Source of the DNA: Thermincola ferriacetica
GTDB taxonomy: Bacteria > Bacillota > Thermincolia > Thermincolales > Thermincolaceae
NCBI RefSeq assembly: GCF_001263415.1
Contig: NZ_LGTE01000016.1
Location: forward strand, 1-64,000
DNA length: 64,000 nucleotides
Direction of reading: 5' to 3'
In this document: positions 33,026 through 41,635 of the stretch, piece after piece
How the letters are laid out: each line of letters opens with the position of its first letter
How positions within the stretch are numbered: position 1 is the first letter of the stretch
Position numbers and translations under genes: made by a program
The notes under the pieces: model-generated
Told to the model about the DNA's origin: nothing
Seen by the model: only the letters and a program-made list of their open reading frames with translations
Databases searched by the model: none

Positions 33026-33456
33026 TTAAACTTTTTCTCTCTCCCGACAGTGGTTACCCCTGCATGCCCGGGATATACCAATAACCTTCAATTTCAGGCT
33101 GCCTGTTTCTATTTCATCGCCTTCATTTATCAAACAATCTGCCGGTCGCTGTCTGACAGGGGCGCTGATATATGTAGAAATATTTAGGTCCGGGTCTTCC
33201 AGCATGACCGCATCCTGTGAATGAATAAGCCGCTGGCGCACGCTCCTTCCTGTAGCTCCTGGCCGGCTCCGATATGGTCTATATGCCCGTGGGTGTTGAT
33301 GATATATTTTGCCTGCAGCCTCTGTTCGTCCAGATAAGCCAGTATTTTCCCCGCGTCACCTCCGGGATCTATTACCAATGCCTTTCCGGTCTCTTCACAG
33401 ATCACAACATAACAGTTTGCTCCCAACGGCCCCACTGAAAATCTCTTAACCAGCAT
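33026..33456 (-). pseudogene. Decayed metallo-beta-lactamase-fold hydrolase (glyoxalase II-like)
   Basis: The start (MLVKRFSVGPLGANCYVVI) and the motif NTHGHIDHIGAGQE are intact, showing a glyoxalase II-like enzyme. Near 33220-33240 the frame shifts: the text goes on as IHSQDAVMLEDPDLNIS in another frame. Near 33070 it shifts again into PGHAGVTTVGREK, which resembles the usual end of the family. The stretch between, with the second metal-binding motifs, is missing. The gene is about 430 bases instead of about 630 and is not expected to work. Confidence 0.75.
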
Positions 33457-33524
33457 GCAAACTATCCCCTTTTCCGGCCGGCAACACTAACAATTCTGTC
33501 CTTCTGTCCTGCAGAACGGATAAT

Positions 33525-34103
33525 TTATGTCTCATACCGTACCGGGATTAATTCCCTGGCAATAATATAAATAAGCTTCTCTGCCATTTCATTTTCCAAA
33601 CCAAGGCCAATGTTTTGTTTGATACTTTTTATCGAAAAAAATCGGTCAAACACTTCCTGGGCCCATTCTTCAGTCCTTGGCGCATTCGCAAAAACGGTAC
33701 AGTGAAAATCGCTGTCGGTTTCTACTTCAAACTGATAAACATTTTCCCATCCGGATACTAAGTCTGCATATTTTGCTTCATTCCACTCCCAATCCCATAC
33801 GGCAAAAGCAAACTTACCGTAAGGCCTGAGCAGCGCCTCCAGTTTGTCCCGCAAAGCCCGGCAGAATTTTTTTTTAGTTGCAGGAAGCCCGCCGGCCAGA
33901 TTCATCAACTCCCGGTCGAAGTTTTGCTCAAGGTGTTTGCGGAATCGTTCCACAGCCAAATTTTCAAGCCTGTTTATTTCATTTACCAATTGGTTCAAAC
34001 GTTCTTTTTCTTCCGCGGTGAGAAAACTGAGCATCCGAAGTTCCTCTCGTGTTAACCTCTGTTTGTTTAAGAACAATGCTATAACCCCCGTCAGCCCCGG
34101 CAT
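33525..34103 (-). CDS. Hypothetical protein, 192 aa
   Basis: I do not recognise a family. The protein has a Leu/Glu-rich helical stretch (residues 15-65, LSFLTAEEKERLNQLVNEIN) that could form a coiled coil, then a mixed part with KFAFAVWDWEWNEAKY. The region around the start has no strong ribosome binding site. It lies 54 bases downstream of the HdrD-like gene on the same strand and may be the last gene of that operon. Confidence 0.6.
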   Translation of the reverse strand: MPGLTGVIALFLNKQRLTREELRMLSFLTAEEKERLNQLVNEINRLENLAVERFRKHLEQNFDRELMNLAGGLPATKKKFCRALRDKLEALLRPYGKFAFAVWDWEWNEAKYADLVSGWENVYQFEVETDSDFHCTVFANAPRTEEWAQEVFDRFFSIKSIKQNIGLGLENEMAEKLIYIIARELIPVRYET

Positions 34104-34157
34104 AAATCAGCCACTCTTCCCATACCGGCAGCCGTTTGTTTTTAAAAAATTTCCTCA

Positions 34158-35414
34158 CTATAAGTCAGATTTTATTCCCATGGCTTTGGAAACAAGCTCG
34201 GCAAAATGATAGAGCTTTATCGGCGAACCATTTTTCTCCGCTCCTCCTGCCAGACCGGAATAACAGGTCGGGCACGGAGTTGTCAGATAACCTGCTCCCG
34301 TTGCCTCCGCTTCCCTGATCCGGTAAACGGAAGCTGCTTCCTGAAGGTCATGGTTCGCCATTTTAAGTCCGCCACCAACCCCACAGCATCTGGAATATTG
34401 CCGGTTCCTCTCCATTTCGACCAGCTCCAGTTGCGGGATGGCCCGCAGTACTCTGCGGGGCGCTTCGTATATTCCGTTATGTCTGCCCAGCAAACACGGG
34501 TCGTGATATGTTATCTTGCCGGGTATAGGGACATTAAGGCTGATTTTCCCTTCAGCAAGCAAAATATCTATATATTCGGCCAGATGGTAGACCTTAAAAT
34601 TCTGCCTGCCGATTTTGCTGTAGTCCTGTTTTATAGTTTTGTAACAACCGGCACAGGCCGTCACCAGTGTATTTATGCCAAGAGTGTTGAGTTTTTCGAG
34701 ATTGGCCCGGGCCAGACTTTGAAACTCGGGATCCCCGATCCTCCTGAGTTTTCCATAGCAGCAGAATTCATCGGGCCCCAGAATACCGAACGGAATCCCC
34801 GCATAACTGAGGATATTGGCTGCATGCTGGGAAACCAGGTTGATCTTCTCATCAAAACTGGCTGTGCAGCCCAGGAACAGTAAGACCGGCGCCAGGTTAA
34901 CCTGGATAAACTCAGGTCTTGCCAGCAGAGTTCCTTTCGCCAGTCCTTTCTCAATCCAGTCCGTCCTGGCCGATTGTTCCTTCTTATATGGATTGCCATA
35001 CTGTTTTAAGGTCTCACAATATGTTCTGGAATCCGGTGCGGGACCTAACCGTGACACAAACATTGCTTCCCGGATGTTTTCCCATAACTCAACGGTATCA
35101 ATCCTTACCGGGCAGACAAAGTGACACTGGTTGCAACAGGAACAGTCATACAAACGCCTGCTGAAATTATCAAAAATATCAGGATTTATTTCCGGCTTAA
35201 ATAATTTCAGTCCCAAGAAGCCGGAATACTGACTCCGCAAAATATCCTTCAGATATTTCATTTTGGCCCTTGGGGTAACATCTTCCTTATTCTCCAGAGT
35301 ATACACCGGACACCATTTCTGACACTCCCCGCATCTTGTGCAGGCATCCAGACTCATCAACTGTCTTGGGCTCAGTTGGTCAAGAGGCAGCTTTGGTGTT
35401 TGCACTGTCACCAT
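34158..35414 (-). CDS. Heterodisulfide reductase HdrD-like Fe-S protein
   Basis: The 418-residue protein has two ferredoxin clusters (CTRCGECQKWCP at 25-36; CSCCNQCHFVCP at 91-102). Two CCG domains follow, one with FLGCTASF and FCCYGKLRRIGD, the other with SRCCGVGGGLKM and TPCPTCYSGL. This is the HdrD/GlpC layout for electron transfer to a disulfide or a membrane quinone. The ATG at 35414 is 11 bases after GAGGAG. It overlaps the NarI-like cytochrome b gene by 35 bases, so they form a complex. It probably handles electrons of the methyltransferase island. Confidence 0.88.
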   Translation of the reverse strand: MVTVQTPKLPLDQLSPRQLMSLDACTRCGECQKWCPVYTLENKEDVTPRAKMKYLKDILRSQYSGFLGLKLFKPEINPDIFDNFSRRLYDCSCCNQCHFVCPVRIDTVELWENIREAMFVSRLGPAPDSRTYCETLKQYGNPYKKEQSARTDWIEKGLAKGTLLARPEFIQVNLAPVLLFLGCTASFDEKINLVSQHAANILSYAGIPFGILGPDEFCCYGKLRRIGDPEFQSLARANLEKLNTLGINTLVTACAGCYKTIKQDYSKIGRQNFKVYHLAEYIDILLAEGKISLNVPIPGKITYHDPCLLGRHNGIYEAPRRVLRAIPQLELVEMERNRQYSRCCGVGGGLKMANHDLQEAASVYRIREAEATGAGYLTTPCPTCYSGLAGGAEKNGSPIKLYHFAELVSKAMGIKSDL

Positions 35415-36189
35415 AGTATAAATCACTCCTCATTCTTTCCTCGGAAGCATTTAAAACAATTTCCAGCGGGCTGCTTATTATATGAAGCAGTTTGCTGTGC
35501 GGAAGGTAAGCAAACAACAGAGCATTCAGCGTTGAATGACAGACCCACAAGCCCGTTGCCACAGCCTTAATGCCCGGCATCCCGCGCAACAATCCGGCCA
35601 ACTGATACCCGAAAAAAGAATACTGCAGTGCAGGTGTTGGCTCCGCCAGAGCAATTCTGGCCGCCTCCAGCAGAAATCCTGTAAGGACCAGTACAAAGAG
35701 GATTACCAGTGTTACTGAATCATAAAAATCTGTATCCAACTGGCTGTCCCTGAGTATATAACGCCTGATAAAAGCCACAACCAGACCGGTTAAGATGAAC
35801 AGGCCAAATAAATCCCCTGCTGCTTTATAATAATTATGCCCCTGCCCGTAAAGCATGTAAAGACTTAAACCGGAACCCCGGGGAATTACCGTTTCCAGAG
35901 CAACTGCAATTGCTGATAACAACAGCAAACCCATAAATCCGTAAAATATGGCCATATGGGCAAACCAGCGGATGAAACTTTTTTCCGCCAACTGTTTCTG
36001 AAAAAGGACTTCCCGCAAGAATGCCCTCAACATGATCAGATAATCAGGCTTTTTATACAGTGATTTTCTTTGGGCTTTAAAGTAAAAGGATATTTTATAC
36101 GCCATTCCTGATGCAAACAGCAGCAGGCCCAGAGACTGTACGATCCAAAAATATATCCAGGGTTTATAGTAAAGTTCATTCATCTCCAT
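35380..36189 (-). CDS. NarI/HdrE-like membrane cytochrome b subunit
   Basis: The 270-residue protein has five or six membrane spans and resembles the nitrate-reductase-gamma / HdrE group that binds heme b. His residues occur within spans (RWFAHMAIFYGF; LWVCHSTLNALLF). I chose ATG 36189, inside the CobW gene's 3' end, with GGGGAAGG upstream. It overlaps both neighbours (14 bases with the CobW gene, 35 with the HdrD-like gene). It probably anchors that protein and connects it with the quinone pool. Confidence 0.8.
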   Translation of the reverse strand: MEMNELYYKPWIYFWIVQSLGLLLFASGMAYKISFYFKAQRKSLYKKPDYLIMLRAFLREVLFQKQLAEKSFIRWFAHMAIFYGFMGLLLLSAIAVALETVIPRGSGLSLYMLYGQGHNYYKAAGDLFGLFILTGLVVAFIRRYILRDSQLDTDFYDSVTLVILFVLVLTGFLLEAARIALAEPTPALQYSFFGYQLAGLLRGMPGIKAVATGLWVCHSTLNALLFAYLPHSKLLHIISSPLEIVLNASEERMRSDLYYGDSANTKAAS

Positions 36190-37090
36190 GCACCAACCTT
36201 CCCCTGATGGTTTTTTCCAGTCTAGCACGGTCAATTTCACGCCCGATAAACACCAGCCTGTTTTCCCTGTTTTCTCCCATGCTGTCTATTTCCCGGAAAT
36301 TGGTCAGCCCATGCACCCAGTCAAATACCTGTAGACCTTTTTCGGTTCTCACAATTCCTTTGGCCCTGAATATTTCCCCATATTCTTTGCTGTCCAGACC
36401 AGCCAACAGAAATGCCAGCCCGGAACGATGCATGGCACCCGGAAAGATAAAAGACTCCGCCTGAAAATCCGGCGAAAAGTGTATATGCGTAACTTCACCT
36501 TTTGCTGTAATGCCGGGAAGCTCCGTCTGGCAGTAAACTGTCGGGATAATCAGCGCTGCCGGATTGACAGACAAAATCATTTCCTTGCAGCGGTTTATAT
36601 CCTCTTTATCCACCAGGTCTGCCTTGTTAAGCAGGATAATATCCGAATTCAAAATCTGATCCTTAAAAAATTCTCCTATATCGTCCATATCACCAGGAAG
36701 TACTACATCAACAAAGAACACAGAATCAATGATCCCCACTACCGGCGCCAGTTCAATTTCAGCCCGGAAATCAGCATTCTTTAGGGCCAGAATAACAGAA
36801 GAGGGAGAAGCTATTCCCGAGGGCTCAATGAGCAGTTGCCCGGGAGCATATTTTTCCATTATCTCTCTAACCGCATCCACCATGCTTTTTCTGAGGGTAC
36901 AACAGATACAGCCACTCGGCAGTTCCACCACACTGAAGTTGCCTCCTTCAGAAATAACATCTCCATCGATACCGAGTTCCCCCAATTCGTTTACCAGGAC
37001 AACCGTGTCAAAGGCCTGCTGCCGGAGCATTTTTTTCAGGAAAGTAGTTTTCCCTGCTCCCAAGAATCCGCATATCAGTTGTATTTTCAT
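36176..37090 (-). CDS. CobW/COG0523 family GTPase (metallochaperone)
   Basis: The 304-residue GTPase has Walker A GFLGAGKTTF, the metal-binding SGCICCTLR (Cys 61, 63, 64), the guanine motif NKADLVD and a C-terminal CobW domain with HIHFSPDFQ. ATG 37090 follows AGGTGGG. COG0523 proteins deliver metals such as Zn or Co, or act in cobalamin and metalloenzyme maturation. In this operon with corrinoid proteins it may serve a metal- or corrinoid-dependent step; that is an inference. Confidence 0.88.
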   Translation of the reverse strand: MKIQLICGFLGAGKTTFLKKMLRQQAFDTVVLVNELGELGIDGDVISEGGNFSVVELPSGCICCTLRKSMVDAVREIMEKYAPGQLLIEPSGIASPSSVILALKNADFRAEIELAPVVGIIDSVFFVDVVLPGDMDDIGEFFKDQILNSDIILLNKADLVDKEDINRCKEMILSVNPAALIIPTVYCQTELPGITAKGEVTHIHFSPDFQAESFIFPGAMHRSGLAFLLAGLDSKEYGEIFRAKGIVRTEKGLQVFDWVHGLTNFREIDSMGENRENRLVFIGREIDRARLEKTIRGRLVHGDE

Positions 37091-37112
37091 CTGCCCACCT
37101 GCACTTTCTACA

Positions 37113-37460
37113 TTACTCAGAATCCGCACACTCCTGATTAAAAAACCTGATTTTCATGTGTACTTCCTGTTCCACGGCCGCACCGGCCAATACCTGGACA
37201 GATTTTAAAATTGCGCTGGGCACAGGACAATCCACATGCTTCAAGTGTTCAGAACATACCTTATATATGTATGAATCAAGCATTTTGCCAAAGACGCCTT
37301 TTTTCCAGTTCAGACTCTCAAATTTGCCGTTTAATTCCATGACAGGTTTACATGCGCTGTGAAATTTCAGGTTGAGCAGTTTTTGCTCATCAAGTTCTGC
37401 CATTATAAGTACTTTAAAACCGCATGCTCCCGCTTCTACCACTGTTTTGACGGCTTTCAC
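37113..37460 (-). CDS. Small conserved protein of unknown function (paralogue 1)
   Basis: The 115-residue protein shares EAGACGFKVLI, WKKGVFGKM and HVDCPVPSAI with the protein at 49764 (SAGACGYTTVV, WTKGVFNRF, HTDCPVPMAI). It appears to be a conserved small-protein family; I can suggest DUF6951 but cannot confirm it. GTG 37460 with GAGGTGG upstream is the best start. It overlaps the Fe-S protein gene by 47 bases. Both paralogues belong to methyltransferase clusters, so a role close to the corrinoid proteins is likely. Function is not known. Confidence 0.75.
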   Translation of the reverse strand: MKAVKTVVEAGACGFKVLIMAELDEQKLLNLKFHSACKPVMELNGKFESLNWKKGVFGKMLDSYIYKVCSEHLKHVDCPVPSAILKSVQVLAGAAVEQEVHMKIRFFNQECADSE

Positions 37461-38148
37461 CCTTCCCACCTCCCAAAGGGCAGGCAAGCACACAAAGCCC
37501 GCAAATATATTTCTGAAAAACCCTGGCCGTATAACTCAGATATTCCGAACAGGCCTTCACGTTAATAAATACTTCCGCTTTTTCTCCCCGTTTCCAGATG
37601 GCATTTCTTATAGCAGATGCCGGACAGGCATTCACACACCGGGAACAGTTTCCGCACTTACTTTCCACATAGGGCGACCGGCAGACTTGCAGGGGCGCAT
37701 CCGTTAACACAGTGGCCCAACTCAACCGCGCCCCGAACATCGGATTAACCAGCAACCCGCTCTTGCCAATCCAACCCAGACCGGCACATGTGGCAGCAGT
37801 TTTATGGGGAAACAAAGGATAAAGCCTGGATACGAATGTCCCGTCGATTTTGGCCGAATCGGGAGGTATGGCCAAGGTCCGCCATCCCTGCGATTTGAGC
37901 AAGGCCGTAATATTTTTCTGGACCGATTCCAATGTTCTGTCAACTTCCTCATATTGATTAGAATAGGCGGTCATTGACCCGCATCTGTATATTCCACGCC
38001 CGACAGGATGTTTTACTGCCAGAGAAATAGCATTGGGCATATGTTGAAATTCGGATGCCAACCCAATACTCACATCCCCGAACCCAACAAGAGACGCTCC
38101 CCACTCAAGAATTTTTCTTTTTAATTTTTCTGAATCTATGGTTCTCAT
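37414..38148 (-). CDS. QueG-like 4Fe-4S protein
   Basis: The 244-residue protein has GLGWIGKSGLLVNP and SKCGNCSRCVNACP, then ICGLCVLACP, as in epoxyqueuosine-reductase-like ferredoxin proteins. Full-length QueG binds cobalamin and has about 380 residues with HEAT repeats, so this is a shorter relative. Such short relatives also occur with corrinoid methyltransferases. ATG 38148 has AAGGGAG upstream; the longer frame lacks support. It overlaps the small unknown gene, so they are coupled. A redox role toward a corrinoid is inferred. Confidence 0.82.
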   Translation of the reverse strand: MRTIDSEKLKRKILEWGASLVGFGDVSIGLASEFQHMPNAISLAVKHPVGRGIYRCGSMTAYSNQYEEVDRTLESVQKNITALLKSQGWRTLAIPPDSAKIDGTFVSRLYPLFPHKTAATCAGLGWIGKSGLLVNPMFGARLSWATVLTDAPLQVCRSPYVESKCGNCSRCVNACPASAIRNAIWKRGEKAEVFINVKACSEYLSYTARVFQKYICGLCVLACPLGGGKGESRQNSGRSGSMRF

Positions 38149-38249
38149 ATGTCGCTCCCTTCGTTGCAGCGGAAAATTAAGCATAGTCCGGCACCCTCTT
38201 TCCAAAATTTTTGAATATTCTCCGTCAAAAACTACGGTATATCGGGTAA

Positions 38250-38269
38250 GGAGGGGCATACGCCCCTCC
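38250..38269. other. Short hairpin between CMD and QueG-like genes
   Basis: GGAGGGGC and GCCCCTCC form a perfect 8-base stem with a 4-base loop. No T-run follows on either strand. It may act on mRNA stability within the operon. Confidence 0.45.
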
Positions 38270-38289
38270 CGGACCCCGACTGGAAAATT

Positions 38290-38736
38290 TTAATAAACAC
38301 CGTGGTCCCATTTCGGCTTCGGCAGGTATTCCCAGGGCTCGCCTTTATGAGTCTTTTCAACTATCTCAACACATTTTGCCGCATACTCAAATGCATAGGG
38401 TATTCCAGGTCCACCGGGAACAAAACCGGCTGCAATCATGCCGATAGCCGCTGCCTCAAAAGTTTCCTCTACAGTAGCGCCGGCCTTAGCTGCCGGATAT
38501 GCATGAACAATACATCGGGGGGAACAATAAGCTACAGCACATGCCATGAAAATCAATTCTTTTACCTTGCGGCTAAGCGCTCCGTCTTTCCACAAACTGT
38601 TGTAAAAATCAGCAAAAGTCTTGCCTGCTTCAGGATTAATTTGATTTGCCACCTTAAACATCCTGGGTACAAAAAGCATTTGTTCTTCCATGTATTTGTT
38701 AGCTTCTTCCGGAGTCAATTTCTTTTCTTCACTCAT
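38290..38736 (-). CDS. Carboxymuconolactone decarboxylase (AhpD-like) family protein
   Basis: The 148-residue CMD family protein has the AhpD-like redox segment CSPRCIVH (Cys 71, Cys 75, His 78). Its spacing is C-x3-C rather than the usual C-x2-C. The core AGATVEETFEAAAIGM is typical. It lies between the ABC ATPase and the QueG-like gene on the same strand. It may handle thiol or peroxide redox chemistry in the island; the substrate is unknown. Confidence 0.85.
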   Translation of the reverse strand: MSEEKKLTPEEANKYMEEQMLFVPRMFKVANQINPEAGKTFADFYNSLWKDGALSRKVKELIFMACAVAYCSPRCIVHAYPAAKAGATVEETFEAAAIGMIAAGFVPGGPGIPYAFEYAAKCVEIVEKTHKGEPWEYLPKPKWDHGVY

Positions 38737-38846
38737 AATTTTAAATTCGCTCCTTTCAAAAATTAGATTTTTTAGTTTTTTAATCCACCACTCAACGCCG
38801 TCCTTGGTAATTCCACTTCACCTCCTCCTTCTATTGAGCCTCCGCC

Positions 38847-39599
38847 TCATTCAGAAAGGCCTTCAGACATTGCTCCTTCAATCATGGCCAGGATCCTTCG
38901 TCTGAGACGGCAGAACTCAGCACCTGTTCGGTCCCGCGGCCGGGGCAGGTCAAGTTCAAGGATTTGTTTTATCCTCCCCGGTTTGGAGCCCATAACGACT
39001 ATCCGTTCAGCCAGGAATACCGCTTCATCTATGTTATGGGTGACAAATATAACTGTTTTTTTCTCTCTGTGCCATAAATCAACCAGATCAGCCTGGAGCC
39101 TGTTCCGGTTTAAAGCGTCAAGGGAGGCAAAGGGCTCATCCATCAGGAGCAGTCTGGGATTATAAGCCAACACCCGGGCAATGGCTACCCGTTGCTTCAT
39201 CCCGCCGGATAGTTGTTTCGGGTAATAATGCCTGTATTCAGCAAGACCGACTTTCTGCAAAGTATAATCAACGGTCCGGTCCCACAAGTTTTTGTCAATA
39301 TTCCTGGCCCTGAGGGCAAATTTAATATTTTGTTCCACCGTATACCACGGAAAAAGGGTATCTTCCTGAAAAACAAATCCAATCTCACCTTTTTCCAGTG
39401 ACAGAGGCGCTTTGTCCAGTAAAACCCTACCCTCTACAGGCTTATATAGCCCGGAAATAATTCTCAGCAGTGTGCTCTTTCCACATCCGCTGGGCCCGAC
39501 TATGCAACAAAAACAACCCTCCTCCACTTCCAAATCCAGCTTTTCAAAGATCTTTATTTCTTTAAACCGGTGGGTAACACCGCTTAAAACTAACGCCAT
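38847..39599 (-). CDS. ABC transporter ATP-binding protein, TauB/SsuB-type (island importer)
   Basis: The 250-residue subunit has Walker A GPSGCGKST, the signature LSGGMKQRVAIARVL, Walker B RLLLMDEPFASLDA and FVTHNIDEA. It overlaps the permease gene by 10 bases. With the permease and the permuted binding protein it forms the importer of the methyltransferase island. Substrate is unknown; the class takes up small anions such as sulfonates, nitrate or thiamine precursors. Confidence 0.93.
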   Translation of the reverse strand: MALVLSGVTHRFKEIKIFEKLDLEVEEGCFCCIVGPSGCGKSTLLRIISGLYKPVEGRVLLDKAPLSLEKGEIGFVFQEDTLFPWYTVEQNIKFALRARNIDKNLWDRTVDYTLQKVGLAEYRHYYPKQLSGGMKQRVAIARVLAYNPRLLLMDEPFASLDALNRNRLQADLVDLWHREKKTVIFVTHNIDEAVFLAERIVVMGSKPGRIKQILELDLPRPRDRTGAEFCRLRRRILAMIEGAMSEGLSE

Positions 39600-40426
39600 T
39601 GTATCAACCTCTCTTCCAGGAAGAGAACCATTCTGTTTATAGCCGTACCCACCAGCCCGATAGCTATTATGCCGCTGATAATTTCAGCTTCCCGGCCCCC
39701 GATGGAATATGAAGACCAGATATAATATCCGATACCCAGTTTACCCCCAACAAATTCTGCTGCTACAATGCACATCCAGCCAACACCAAAGCCGACACGG
39801 ATCCCGTTAAATATCGACGGCAAAGCCCCGGGTAACATTATCCTTGTTAGGATCTGCCACCGGGATGCTCCCATTGTCATGGCCGCTTCCACGTAGATAC
39901 CGCTGACCATATTAATCCCGTGAATTGTATCAAGCAAAACAGGGAAAAAAGCGCCGATAAAAACCACAAAAACCTGCACACACTCAGTAGGACTGCCTGC
40001 TCTGGCAAAAATAACATATGCCAGCGGTATCCAGGCCAGCGGCGGAATAGGCCTTAACATTTCCAAAACCGAGTCAACATATTGCCTGACCCAGGTTACC
40101 GTTCCCATTAAAATGCCCAGGGGAATCGCTACCGCGAAACTTAACAGACACGCCTTGATAACTATCTGCAAACTTGACCAGACTATCTCCACCAGTGTCT
40201 TGTTAAAAAGCGGGTCTCCATATACAAGTAAATATATAAATGTCTTTATTGTTTCCCATGGCGACGGCAGTTCCAGCAACCGAAGACTGACCAGTACTTG
40301 CCAGAGTCCCAGCACAGTAATAATTGACAGGACTCTTAGGAAAACCCAATTAATCTTTTTACGGAAACAGATACCTTTCAGTTGAACATTTGCAGTTTCT
40401 GCCGGCGGGCAAATAAACCAGTCCAT
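39590..40426 (-). CDS. ABC transporter permease, TauC/SsuC-type (island importer)
   Basis: The 278-residue membrane subunit has about six spans and the EAA loop YVEAAMTMGASRWQILTRIMLPGALPSIFNGI. It overlaps the ATPase gene by 10 bases and lies 14 bases after the binding-protein gene. The N-terminal 25 residues before the first span are polar and the true start might be later. It is the channel part of the island importer. Confidence 0.9.
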   Translation of the reverse strand: MDWFICPPAETANVQLKGICFRKKINWVFLRVLSIITVLGLWQVLVSLRLLELPSPWETIKTFIYLLVYGDPLFNKTLVEIVWSSLQIVIKACLLSFAVAIPLGILMGTVTWVRQYVDSVLEMLRPIPPLAWIPLAYVIFARAGSPTECVQVFVVFIGAFFPVLLDTIHGINMVSGIYVEAAMTMGASRWQILTRIMLPGALPSIFNGIRVGFGVGWMCIVAAEFVGGKLGIGYYIWSSYSIGGREAEIISGIIAIGLVGTAINRMVLFLEERLIQWR

Positions 40427-40440
40427 GAAATATCATCCTT

Positions 40441-41529
40441 TTATTTGATTATTGGCCGCAATCCATTATTCTTCAGCGCTTTGTCCAATAAAGTAAATTG
40501 CACGGTGCCCAATCCGGGAACAGCAATGGTTTTGCCCTTCAGGTCCGCCACCGAATTGATGGCCGTATCGTTTCTGACAATCAGGCCGGACCCTTCATTA
40601 TTAGCCCCGGCAACCACCTCGACGGGAATATTGTCATTGATCCTTTTCAGCGTGGCCGGAGCTCCCCCCAGGTATGCCATATCTATGTCTTTTGCCTTAA
40701 AAGCTTCCATAACAGCGACACCGTTAGGAAAAACCCTGGTTTCCAGGTTTCGTCCCGGCAGCAGACCGACTTTGGCATAGTAACCCTCTTTTTCGGCAAC
40801 ATACATGGCTAACTGATGCAGGTCATAATTCAAATAACCGACCCTCAGCCTGGTATTGTCCGCAACCGGCTCCGGTACCCAATCAGAATTCCTGTCCAGT
40901 CTGTCAGCCACATCCTTATAAACGGATTCCTGCAAAAACGCGGCAAAAAAACTGTCTCTGTCCTGATACCCAAGGTCACTCACCGACCTTTTGATAAGGC
41001 CGCCCTGTTCCAAACTGTTATAATAATCCTGAAATTCTTCCTTGGCGGGATATTCAACATAAGTAATATTGGCCAACGCCTTTTCTGCCACATCGGGACT
41101 CTTCCCGGTGAATTCACTGGCATATTTAATAACCTTATCCCTGTTAGCGGGATCATTAATAAACCTGGTAGCTTTTATATGTGCCCAAACAAAGGCTTCG
41201 ACCGCTTGCTTATCTTGAAAATTACCACTTACAGCAACCACACAACACGGATGATTTTGCCAGACATCCGGTGACTTAAATAAGTATTTGCCCTGACCGG
41301 CTTTAGCGGCCACCGTACAAAACGGTTCCCAGGCCACAAAGCCGTCAATCTCCCCCGCTTTTAGCTGTTCCAACATGTTAGTGGGAGCTGTCTGCACCAG
41401 ATATACAACATTGTCCTTTTTGTCAGCAGCCTGCTGAGAACCGTTATCTTTCTTTTTCGGACCTGAACACCCACTCAGAAGCATAATAACAAGCAAAAAC
41501 GCAATTACAGAAAAAACCCTTACTTTCAT
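40441..41529 (-). CDS. ABC transporter substrate-binding lipoprotein, NMT1/TauA-like, circularly permuted
   Basis: The 362-residue lipoprotein has a signal ending in LSGC (Cys 21). Lobe order is reversed relative to the family. Residues 40-215 match the usual second half (QTAPTNMLEQLKAGEIDGF, VAWEPFCTVAAKAG, NHPCCVVAVSG). Residues 227-362 match the usual first half (LRVGYLNYDLHQLAMYVAEK, AYLGGAPATLKRI, ADLKGKTIAVPGLGTVQFTL), and the protein stops at ALKNNGL, where the normal chain would continue into its second half. ATG 41529 has GGGAGGTAG upstream. The gene is intact and is the first of the importer genes. Confidence 0.88.
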   Translation of the reverse strand: MKVRVFSVIAFLLVIMLLSGCSGPKKKDNGSQQAADKKDNVVYLVQTAPTNMLEQLKAGEIDGFVAWEPFCTVAAKAGQGKYLFKSPDVWQNHPCCVVAVSGNFQDKQAVEAFVWAHIKATRFINDPANRDKVIKYASEFTGKSPDVAEKALANITYVEYPAKEEFQDYYNSLEQGGLIKRSVSDLGYQDRDSFFAAFLQESVYKDVADRLDRNSDWVPEPVADNTRLRVGYLNYDLHQLAMYVAEKEGYYAKVGLLPGRNLETRVFPNGVAVMEAFKAKDIDMAYLGGAPATLKRINDNIPVEVVAGANNEGSGLIVRNDTAINSVADLKGKTIAVPGLGTVQFTLLDKALKNNGLRPIIK

Positions 41530-41573
41530 TATGGCACTACCTCCCACCTGTGTTATTATTTGGTGGTGGAATC

Positions 41574-41605
41574 GGGACCGGTCCGCCCCGTCACCGGACC
41601 GGCCC
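41574..41605. other. Hairpin between methyltransferase and importer genes
   Basis: A strong GC stem (CGGTCCG / CGGACCG extended by GGG / CCC) lies in the 106-base gap before the binding-protein gene. A TTTT follows only on the plus strand. On the minus strand it may be a processing or partial attenuation site. Confidence 0.5.
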
Positions 41606-41635
41606 TTTTCCACTTTATGTTAACGCCAAGATTGT

